Assembly (NCBI RefSeq): GCF_022601735.1
Contig: NZ_JAKUMM010000003.1
Coordinates: forward strand, 1 to 64,000
Reading direction: 5' to 3'
Length of the DNA: 64,000 nucleotides
DNA from: Atopomonas sediminilitoris
GTDB taxonomy: Bacteria > Pseudomonadota > Gammaproteobacteria > Pseudomonadales > Pseudomonadaceae
Positions within the stretch are counted from its first letter, which is position 1. Each line of letters begins with the position of its first letter. Below the pieces are notes generated by a model, which saw nothing but the letters and a program-made list of their open reading frames with translations, did not search any database and was not told the origin of the DNA. A program made the position numbers and the translations under genes. This document shows positions 57,171 to 64,000 of the stretch, piece by piece.

Positions 57171-58007
57171 ATGAGCAACCTGGCCGAACAAGTTCAACAC
57201 GCTTTAATCAAGGCGATTGATAACGACGAACTGGTGTTACCCACCCTGCCTGAAGTGGCACTCAAGGTGCGTGAGGCGGCGGAAGATCCGGATATCGACA
57301 TTCGCGGCATGGCCTCGGTACTCAGCAATGACGCAGCCCTGACCGCGCGCTTGATTAAAGTGGTGAATAGCCCGCTGCTGCGTGCCAGCAAAGAAATCAC
57401 CGATTTAAGCGCCGCCGTCGGCCGCTTGGGCATCAACTACACCTGTAACCTCGCCACGGGTTTGGCCATGGAGCAAATGTTTCAGGCCACCAGCGATGTG
57501 GTCGACCGAAAAATGCGCGAAGTCTGGTCACGCAGTACCGAAATCGCCGGCATCGCGCATGTTCTGTGCCGCCACTACACCCGCTTGATGCCAGACCAAG
57601 CCACGCTGGCAGGGCTTGTCCACCAGATTGGTGTTTTGCCTATTTTGACCTTTGCCGAAGAGCACAGTGAGCTACTGGCCGACTCCATCAGCCTTAACCA
57701 TGTAATCGAGAAAATTCACCCCATCATTGGCGAAAAAATTCTGCGCACGTGGGATTTTCCCGAGCCTATTGCCATGGTGCCGATGAACTACCTCAACTTT
57801 AGCCGCGACTCGGCCAAAGCCGACTATGTCGATATCGTGCAAGTGGCCACCCTGCAAAGCTACTTGGGCAGCGACCACCCTTACACCACGCTGGATTGGT
57901 CGAAGATCCCCTCGTTTGCCAAGCTAGGCCTCGACCCTGAAGTCGACATGAAGGCCGACGAAGACCTCAACGAAGCCATGGAAGCGGCCATGAGCATGCT
58001 GCAATAA
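57171..58007 (+). CDS. HDOD domain protein (first)
   Basis: 278 residues, one HDOD domain (about 20-220): LPTLPEVALKVREAAEDPDI, NSPLLRASKEITDLSAAVGRLG, and LAGLVHQIGVLPIL, in which the HD catalytic pair is absent (HQ). HDOD proteins act as signalling scaffolds without enzymatic activity. The next gene starts two bases after its stop. Confidence 0.9.
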   Translation: MSNLAEQVQHALIKAIDNDELVLPTLPEVALKVREAAEDPDIDIRGMASVLSNDAALTARLIKVVNSPLLRASKEITDLSAAVGRLGINYTCNLATGLAMEQMFQATSDVVDRKMREVWSRSTEIAGIAHVLCRHYTRLMPDQATLAGLVHQIGVLPILTFAEEHSELLADSISLNHVIEKIHPIIGEKILRTWDFPEPIAMVPMNYLNFSRDSAKADYVDIVQVATLQSYLGSDHPYTTLDWSKIPSFAKLGLDPEVDMKADEDLNEAMEAAMSMLQ

Positions 58008-58009
58008 GC

Positions 58010-58792
58010 ATGCGCCGAGCAGCGTACTGCCTGTGTTGGCTGCTTCTATACAGCACAGGCAGTTTTGCCCAACCCAGCATCATCATCAGCACCGGCGAAT
58101 GGCAACCTTACATCGGCGCCATGCTGCCGTTTAATGGCAGCGCCTCTCGCATTATTGATGAGGCCTACGCCAGCCAACAGATTCACGTGGATTGGGGCTT
58201 TTATGACTGGCAACGAGCTTTTGATCTCGCTCGTGACGGACAAAGCGATGGCACCGCCGTGTGGTCTTACAAAACCGAATGGGCCGCTGACTTTTACTAC
58301 AGTGCGCCGATCATGCGTTCGGGGCAGTTTTTTTACAGTCTCAAAGACCGTGGCTTCGACTGGCAAACCCTCGAAGACCTCAAAGGCCTGCGCATTGGCG
58401 TGACCACTAGCTACAACTACGGCGAAGCCATGCAGCAAGCGGTCAAGGCCAATCTCTTATCGCTACACCCTGCCAATAGCGACACGCAAAACCTGCGCTA
58501 TTTACTCAACGGTAAAATTGATGTCTTCCCCATCAACCCAACCGTTGCAGAGTCCTTGCTCAATGAGCACTTCTCACCAGAGGAGCGGGCACGTCTGATC
58601 AAGCATCCTAAAGCACTGCGCTCGCACACCTTGCACCTGCTGCTGTCGCGCAAAGTCATAGGCAATCAACAACGACTTGAGCAGTTCAACCAAGGTCTTA
58701 AAGTGCTGTGGCAAGACGGCCGCATGCAGCGCTATTTGCAGAGCCACGAACTACCGCCGCGCGAGCAAACTACACCGGCAGTTGCCAATTAA
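58010..58792 (+). CDS. Periplasmic solute-binding protein, amino-acid type
   Basis: 260 residues. Signal peptide cleaved near FAQ (about 20), then an SBP_bac_3 fold ([48 protein letters not shown]). No permease or ATPase lies nearby, so it may feed a sensor or a distant transporter. Tightly linked to the HDOD gene (2 bases). The 3' end overlaps the convergent ung by 23 bases. Confidence 0.85.
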   Translation: MRRAAYCLCWLLLYSTGSFAQPSIIISTGEWQPYIGAMLPFNGSASRIIDEAYASQQIHVDWGFYDWQRAFDLARDGQSDGTAVWSYKTEWAADFYYSAPIMRSGQFFYSLKDRGFDWQTLEDLKGLRIGVTTSYNYGEAMQQAVKANLLSLHPANSDTQNLRYLLNGKIDVFPINPTVAESLLNEHFSPEERARLIKHPKALRSHTLHLLLSRKVIGNQQRLEQFNQGLKVLWQDGRMQRYLQSHELPPREQTTPAVAN

Positions 58793-59465
58793 TCGCTGGT
58801 TTGCCTTGTTCGATTAGTAAGCGATTCACCGCACTGAAGTGACCACAGCCCAGAAAGCCTCGGTAAGCCGACAAAGGCGATGGATGCACTGACTGCAACA
58901 CGTGATGCTTGCCGGTATCGATCAGCTTTTGCTTACCCTGGGCATGCGCGCCCCACAACACAAACACCACGCCGGCACACTGCTCATTGACCAAGGCGAT
59001 AATCCGGTCGGTAAAACGCTGCCAGCCCTTATCCGCGTGCGAGCCAGCCTGCCCATGCTCCACACTCAGCGAAGTATTAAGCAATAACACGCCCTGCTCG
59101 GCCCAACCTTGCAGACAGCCATGCGCGGGCAAGGGAATGGCCAAATCACGCGCTAATTCCTTAAAAATATTCTTTAACGAAGGCGGCGCCGCCACCCCGC
59201 GCGGTACGGAAAAACACAAGCCGTGCGCCTGATCAGGGCCGTGATACGGGTCTTGCCCAAGAATCACCACCTTGACTGCCGACAGCGGCGTACTGTTAAG
59301 GGCATGAAACAGCTTATCGGCTGATGGATAAATCACCTTGCCGATGTCACGCTGCTCACGTAGAAACTGGCTTAGCGCCATCATGTAAGGCTGACTAAAC
59401 TCATCCTGCAGATGAACCTTCCAACTGGCCTCAAGGCCTGCGGCTGGGGCGATCAAATCAGTCAC
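58770..59465 (-). CDS. ung: Uracil-DNA glycosylase
   Basis: 231 residues, family 1 UDG. Catalytic Asp72 in [19 protein letters not shown] and the [10 protein letters not shown] loop are intact. Removes uracil from DNA. Divergent from the second HDOD gene. Confidence 0.97.
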   Translation of the reverse strand: MTDLIAPAAGLEASWKVHLQDEFSQPYMMALSQFLREQRDIGKVIYPSADKLFHALNSTPLSAVKVVILGQDPYHGPDQAHGLCFSVPRGVAAPPSLKNIFKELARDLAIPLPAHGCLQGWAEQGVLLLNTSLSVEHGQAGSHADKGWQRFTDRIIALVNEQCAGVVFVLWGAHAQGKQKLIDTGKHHVLQSVHPSPLSAYRGFLGCGHFSAVNRLLIEQGKPAINWQLPV

Positions 59466-59545
59466 TGTGACTCCGATATCCGTAAATTTGGCCGTGGCAC
59501 CCTAAGAAACAGGGCTAAGCGTGTCAATCAAGCAAAGGACGCTGT

Positions 59546-60439
59546 ATGCAAGACCCGCTGTTTAACGGCCATCCGGCATTGCAGATTTGCCGGCGTATCA
59601 GTTCAGGTGAGGCAAAATTGCCCGAACTGCCCGAGGTATCGCTAAAAATCCGCCGCTTGCTCAATCAACCGGACTGGAGCATGCGCGAACTACAGCCGTT
59701 GATCGAAAGCGACCCAGCGCTGGCCAGTTACTTACTCAAGATCAGCGAAAGCCCCCTGTACGGCAACCGTGGCCGCGCGCCGTCGCTCAAGCAAATCATC
59801 ACCCAAACTGGCGAGCGCGCACTCAACCAGTTGGTGACCGCCTTTGCATTGCGCCATCTGTTCATCAGCACCAACCCGCATATTCAGCAAGCGCTGAAGC
59901 GCCGTTGGCAGCACGCCATTCAACGCGCCGCCATCGCCTGCGTGTTAGGTCAGCAGTGTTACGGCTTCATCAATGATGAGCTACTGCTTGCCGCTTTGCT
60001 GGAAGACATCGGCAGCTTGCTGATCATTCGCGAAACGGCACACATCCCCAACTTAGGCGCTGCCGAGCTTGAAAGCTTGTGTAACAACCACTCCGCCGAA
60101 GTCGGCGTGATGCTGACCATTCACTGGGAGATGCCCGAATCGCTGCGTAACGTGGTGCGACAACGGCAACATTGGTCTTACGACCCGGAAGGAGCCATCG
60201 GCTTGCCGGGCTTGGTGATTGTCGCCAGTCGCTTGCTGGCCAGCGCGCACGGAGAAGCCTTTGCCTTACCCAACCTGCACCTTCTACCCGCATTCCAAAA
60301 GCTACCGTGGCGCAGCCCGCAACCTAAACGCGCGGAAGATTGGCTTGAGCAGCATCTAGAGCAGGTCAACGCCCTGCTTAGCTCGCTGCAAGGGCCAGCA
60401 CTGCCGCCGCTACTGCATGAGCGCGAAAGCGTCCTTTAG
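59546..60439 (+). CDS. HDOD domain protein (second)
   Basis: 297 residues. HDOD domain (about 20-220): KLPELPEVSLKIRRLLNQPD, ISESPLYGNRGRAPSLKQI, and LLAALLEDIGSLLIIRE, again lacking a catalytic HD. A relative of the gene at 57171 but diverged. Its last four bases overlap the convergent AraC gene. Confidence 0.88.
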   Translation: MQDPLFNGHPALQICRRISSGEAKLPELPEVSLKIRRLLNQPDWSMRELQPLIESDPALASYLLKISESPLYGNRGRAPSLKQIITQTGERALNQLVTAFALRHLFISTNPHIQQALKRRWQHAIQRAAIACVLGQQCYGFINDELLLAALLEDIGSLLIIRETAHIPNLGAAELESLCNNHSAEVGVMLTIHWEMPESLRNVVRQRQHWSYDPEGAIGLPGLVIVASRLLASAHGEAFALPNLHLLPAFQKLPWRSPQPKRAEDWLEQHLEQVNALLSSLQGPALPPLLHERESVL

Positions 60440-61317
60440 CCTTGGTGCAGCGCTCGGTAATGACTGGGCGCGATCCCCACCACTTGTTTGAACAGGCGGG
60501 AAAAATAATAGCTGTCGTCATAACCGAGCTGCTCCGCCACTTGCCGCACGCTCAACTCGCCCTCATCCAATAAGCGGCATGCTTGCGCCATTTTTAGCTG
60601 GATAAAGTCTTGCATGGGGCTATGCCCGGTTAAATCGCGGTACACCCGCGCAAAGTGAAAACGCGACAACTTAAAGTGCCCGGCCAGCTGCTCAAGGTTG
60701 AGCTGATCCGGCAGGTGCTGGCGCATATAACTTTGCACCGCTTCAACATCCAAACGCCGCCCCGACTTCAGCGTGACTTGCGCCGGCAACACCGCCAAGT
60801 AACTCAGCATGCTTTGCAATTGATGCGCCGCATGCAGGTAATGCGGCAGGCTTAAGCCTTGGCGCTGCAAACCGAGCAAGGCTTCAAACTCCGCCAGCAA
60901 GCGCGGCAACACGCCAACGCGCCGCCAAGGCTTAGCCCCCAGCAAATCAATAAAGTCATCGCTGTGCGTGCCGGCAAAGTGCACCCAGTACAAGGTCCAC
61001 GGCCGCTGTGCATCGGCGGCATATTCATGTGCGGTGCCGGCGGGCAGCAGCAACAAATCGCCACCGCGCACCTCCCAGCGCTGCTCGCCTACGCGGAGCC
61101 AGCCTTGGCCGGCGCGGCAATAAATCAGCAAATGATCTTCATGTTGCTGGCGGCGCATGTGATGCCCGTGTGCCTTAGGGTAATAACCCAACGCTTGCGG
61201 GTAACACCCAGCCCCCAACGGGTGGCGCTCCAAAGCACGGCGCAAGCGCGGCGCAATGACTAAACGCACCCCTTGTTCGGGCAAGGGCCAACTCGAGGTC
61301 ATCACCGCTTTGGTCAT
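60436..61317 (-). CDS. AraC-family regulator, MmsR-like
   Basis: 293 residues. AraC-type sensor with a cupin (ALGYYPKAHGHHMRRQQHEDHLLIYC), then the double HTH (LNLEQLAGHFKLSRFHFARVY, SVRQVAEQLGYDDSYYFSRLF). Divergent from mmsA, the position of MmsR, the activator of valine-degradation genes in P. aeruginosa. ATG at 61317; a GTG at 61329 is an alternative. Confidence 0.85.
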   Translation of the reverse strand: MTKAVMTSSWPLPEQGVRLVIAPRLRRALERHPLGAGCYPQALGYYPKAHGHHMRRQQHEDHLLIYCRAGQGWLRVGEQRWEVRGGDLLLLPAGTAHEYAADAQRPWTLYWVHFAGTHSDDFIDLLGAKPWRRVGVLPRLLAEFEALLGLQRQGLSLPHYLHAAHQLQSMLSYLAVLPAQVTLKSGRRLDVEAVQSYMRQHLPDQLNLEQLAGHFKLSRFHFARVYRDLTGHSPMQDFIQLKMAQACRLLDEGELSVRQVAEQLGYDDSYYFSRLFKQVVGIAPSHYRALHQG

Positions 61318-61428
61318 CAGGCTGCCCACCCAGCAAAAGCAAGATAGTCCATCTACTGGGCAATATCGTCAATCCACAGCCGGTTTTAGCCATGCTACAA
61401 AAGCTCAAAACAACATGAGGCAAGTGCA

Positions 61429-62922
61429 ATGGCCAAGATTATTCCGCAACTGATCGCTGGCAGTTGGCGCGACTGCGCCCAGCATGACGTGATCGAAGTG
61501 CTCGACCCAGCGACCCAGCAAGTGCTGTGTTTAGCCCCCCGCGCCACGGCGGAAGACATCGAAGACGCCATCGCCAGCGCCAAAGCCGCGCAAGAAAGCT
61601 GGCGTGAAGTACCGGTTTCCGACCGTGCGCGCTTGATGCTGCGTTACCAACACTTGCTCAAAGAACACCACGACGAAATCGCCGAGATTCTCGCCGCCGA
61701 AACCGGCAAGAACTTTGCGGATGCCAAAGGCGATGTCTGGCGCGGCATTGAAGTGGTCGAACAAGCCTGCAATATCGGCAGCTTGATGATGGGTGAAACG
61801 GTCGAAAACGTCGCCCGCGAGATTGATACCGCCAGCTGGATTCAGCCCCTTGGCGTATGCGCCGGCATCACCCCGTTTAACTTTCCGGCGATGATCCCGC
61901 TGTGGATGTTTCCGCTGGCCATCGCCTGCGGCAACAGCTTTGTGCTCAAACCTTCCGAACAAGACCCGATGACGGTTAACCGTCTGGCCGAGTTATTTAT
62001 CGAGGCCGGCGCGCCAGCCGGCTTGTTGCAGGTGCTGCACGGCGCGCGCGAGCCGGTCGATGCGCTGCTGACCCACCCGGACATTCGCGCGATTTCTTTT
62101 GTTGGCTCGGTACCGGTGGGGCAACACGTGTATCGCACCGGCACCCAGCATTTAAAGCGTGTACAGGCCTTCGCCGGGGCAAAAAACCACATGGTGATCA
62201 TGCCCGACGCGCCGAAAGATCAGGTCCTCAGCAACTTAGTTGGCGCCAGCTGCGGCGCGGCCGGGCAGCGCTGCATGGCCATCAGCGTGGCTGTATTTGT
62301 CGGCGAATCAAAGCAGTGGATCCCAGAACTAGCCGAGCAAATGCAAAGCATCCAACCCGGCTACTGGAATGACCCCGCGGCCGCCTTTGGCCCCGTCATC
62401 AACCCGCAGGCCAAGCAACGTGTGCTGCGCCTGATTGCTGAAGGCAAAGCCGAAGGTGCCGAGTGCTTGCTCGACGGCAGTGACTGCACGGTGGCCGGCT
62501 ACCCTGACGGCAACTGGGTCGGCCCGACGTTATTTCGCGGCGTGACCACCAAGATGAGCCTGTACCGCGAAGAAATCTTCGGCCCAGTGCTGGTGTGCAT
62601 GGAGGTCGACACCCTCGACGACGCCATTGCGCTGGTTAACAACAGCCCCTACGGCAACGGCACCAGCATCTTCACCCGCTCCGGCGGCGCCGCGCGCCAC
62701 TATCAACACGCCGTTGAAGTCGGCCAAGTGGGGATCAACGTACCGATTCCGGTGCCACTACCGTTCTTCTCGTTTACCGGCTGGAAAGGCAGCTTCTACG
62801 GCGACCTGCACGCCTACGGCAAACAGGCGATTCGCTTTTATACCGAAACCAAAACCGTGACCACGCGCTGGTTTGATGATGCCCCCGTCAGCGGGCCCAA
62901 CATGACCATTCAACTGAAATGA
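61429..62922 (+). CDS. mmsA: Methylmalonate-semialdehyde dehydrogenase
   Basis: 497 residues. CoA-acylating aldehyde dehydrogenase of valine and thymine breakdown. Catalytic Cys282 (GQRCMA), Asn in [12 protein letters not shown], and the family-specific C-terminal [19 protein letters not shown] are present. Followed at 129 bases by an acyl-CoA dehydrogenase, together suggesting valine degradation. Confidence 0.96.
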   Translation: MAKIIPQLIAGSWRDCAQHDVIEVLDPATQQVLCLAPRATAEDIEDAIASAKAAQESWREVPVSDRARLMLRYQHLLKEHHDEIAEILAAETGKNFADAKGDVWRGIEVVEQACNIGSLMMGETVENVAREIDTASWIQPLGVCAGITPFNFPAMIPLWMFPLAIACGNSFVLKPSEQDPMTVNRLAELFIEAGAPAGLLQVLHGAREPVDALLTHPDIRAISFVGSVPVGQHVYRTGTQHLKRVQAFAGAKNHMVIMPDAPKDQVLSNLVGASCGAAGQRCMAISVAVFVGESKQWIPELAEQMQSIQPGYWNDPAAAFGPVINPQAKQRVLRLIAEGKAEGAECLLDGSDCTVAGYPDGNWVGPTLFRGVTTKMSLYREEIFGPVLVCMEVDTLDDAIALVNNSPYGNGTSIFTRSGGAARHYQHAVEVGQVGINVPIPVPLPFFSFTGWKGSFYGDLHAYGKQAIRFYTETKTVTTRWFDDAPVSGPNMTIQLK

Positions 62923-63051
62923 TCGCCACGGCATTGCGCTAAACCCCGCAGGGCTGGCGGTAGCCGCACGCCGAATCGCACACCCGCTGATTCGGCGTCA
63001 GCGCCAACCGCCCTTGCGCCGCACTGCCCGCCTTTGAAGAGTGAGCACAGC

Positions 63052-64000
63052 ATGGATTTTGAACTCAGCGAAGAACAACGTTTATTAGTCGACAGCGCCC
63101 GCCGCTTTGCCGCCGAGGCACTCACGCCCTTTACCGCCGACTGGGACCGCGACAGCCACTTTCCGGTGGATGTCATCAAGCGCGCCGCCGAGCAAGGCTA
63201 TCTGGCGCTGTATATCCCAGAAGACGATGGCGGCTTGGGCCTGTCGCGCCTGTCCACCAGCTTGATCTTTGAGCAGCTGGCCGCCGGTTGCGTGGCCACC
63301 ACCGCGTTTATCACCATCCACAACATGGCCAGCTGGATGCTCGCCAGCTTTGCCGATGCGGCGTTAAAAAACGCCTGGCTACCGCGCTTAGTCAGCGGTG
63401 AGCTGCTGGCCTCGTACTGCTTAACCGAGCCCGATGCTGGCTCCGATGCGGCCAACTTGCGCACCCGCGCCACACGCGAGGGCGACGAATACGTGCTCAA
63501 CGGCAGCAAGTGCTTTATCTCAGGCGCCGGCAGCACCGATGTGCTGATCGTGATGGCGCGCACCGGCGACCACGGCGCTAAAGGCGTGTCCTGCTTCTTG
63601 GTGCCAGCAGACACCGCCGGCATCGAATACGGCCGCAATGAGCTGAAGATGGGCTGGAAAGCCCAGCCGACGCGCACCATCACCTTCGACAACGTACGCA
63701 TTCCCGCCGGCCAGCGGATCGGACCAGAAGGCCAAGGCTTTACCTACGCCATGAAAGGCCTCGACGGTGGCCGCCTGAATATCGCCAGTTGCTCGCTAGG
63801 GGCGGCACAAGCAGCGCTGGAGCAAAGCCTGCGCTACGTCGAAGAACGTCAGCAGTTCGGTAAAACCTTGGCCAGCTTCCAAGCGCTGCAATTTAAGCTC
63901 GCCGACATGCTCACCGACCTGACCGCCAGCCGGCAGATGGTGCGCTTAGGCGCTGACAAGCTCGATCGCAGCCATCCTGAAGCCAGCTTGTTCTGCGCCA
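63052..64000 (+). CDS. Acyl-CoA dehydrogenase, isobutyryl-CoA type (3' end beyond the window)
   Basis: 316 residues visible, cut by the right edge. ATG at 63052. DFELSEEQRLLVDSARRFA, SYCLTEPDAGSDAANLRT (FAD/substrate loop) and the YVEERQQFGKTLASFQALQFKLADM signature half are clear. The catalytic Glu near the C-terminus lies outside. Context beside mmsA favours isobutyryl-CoA dehydrogenase of valine catabolism. Confidence 0.9.
   Translation, partial: MDFELSEEQRLLVDSARRFAAEALTPFTADWDRDSHFPVDVIKRAAEQGYLALYIPEDDGGLGLSRLSTSLIFEQLAAGCVATTAFITIHNMASWMLASFADAALKNAWLPRLVSGELLASYCLTEPDAGSDAANLRTRATREGDEYVLNGSKCFISGAGSTDVLIVMARTGDHGAKGVSCFLVPADTAGIEYGRNELKMGWKAQPTRTITFDNVRIPAGQRIGPEGQGFTYAMKGLDGGRLNIASCSLGAAQAALEQSLRYVEERQQFGKTLASFQALQFKLADMLTDLTASRQMVRLGADKLDRSHPEASLFCA

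Noticed and set aside
1..64000. CRISPR arrays, insertion sequences, prophage genes
   Set aside because: No regularly spaced repeats, transposase, integrase or phage structural genes were found on either strand.

Overview
The window is a stretch of gammaproteobacterial chromosome, almost certainly from the Pseudomonadaceae. The main support is gene order. From memory, algU-mucA-mucB-mucC-mucD-lepA-lepB-DUF4845-rnc-era-recO-pdxJ with divergent nadB, the block oprD/HIT/slyX/cold-shock/aspS/yebC, and prmB-aroC-MFS beside an acireductone-dioxygenase-like gene all match the order in Pseudomonas aeruginosa. The base composition looks more moderate than in P. aeruginosa, which suggests a lineage outside its immediate group. 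I cannot name the species.

Layout. 1-4.3 kb: tRNA-Ser(GGA), a metal-ligand-less acireductone dioxygenase homologue, an MFS transporter, aroC and prmB. 4.5-11.8 kb: a NhaD-type antiporter, two NlpC/P60 lipoproteins, a sirtuin, a Tag-like glycosylase, ttcA, a DUF547 protein, a J-domain protein and a Yip1 membrane protein. 11.9-22.6 kb: an accessory-looking block, all on the minus strand. Two giant MalT-like LuxR regulators are followed by a small secreted FilA-like protein, a C39-like protease, a coiled-coil/beta-barrel protein, a FadL-family barrel and a repeat/MalM-like secreted protein. 22.7-31.9 kb: pabB, thrH, cysH, acuI, sohB, a histidine phosphatase, an SCP2 protein, yebC and aspS. 32.2-39.6 kb: an Hpt/HD-GYP protein, a diguanylate cyclase, a membrane-anchored cold-shock protein, slyX, a HIT protein, an OprD porin behind a perfect sigma-54 promoter match, and fpr with divergent finR. 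39.6-43 kb: an AraC regulator, an unknown lipoprotein, and cmoA-cmoB. 43-56 kb: the pdxJ...lepA and algU-mucABCD operons, then nadB, ygfX and sdhE. 56-64 kb: ygfZ, two HDOD proteins flanking a periplasmic binding protein and ung, and a valine-catabolism locus (mmsR-like, mmsA, and an acyl-CoA dehydrogenase cut by the right edge).

The most interesting region is 11.9-22.6 kb. Its parts (protease with an intact Cys/His/Asp triad, coiled-coil plus barrel, small GQAGI-motif secreted protein) recall the functional-amyloid Fap secretion system and the Acinetobacter fil cluster. However, there is no recognisable Fap amyloid subunit, and it carries a MalM-like protein with three repeats spaced exactly 59 residues apart. 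I read it as a dedicated export/assembly system for the small protein, controlled by the tandem regulators. That is inference. The second notable item is the acireductone dioxygenase homologue, which has lost three of four metal ligands at perfectly conserved spacing. All functional calls rest on motif and length recognition by eye; no search was run.
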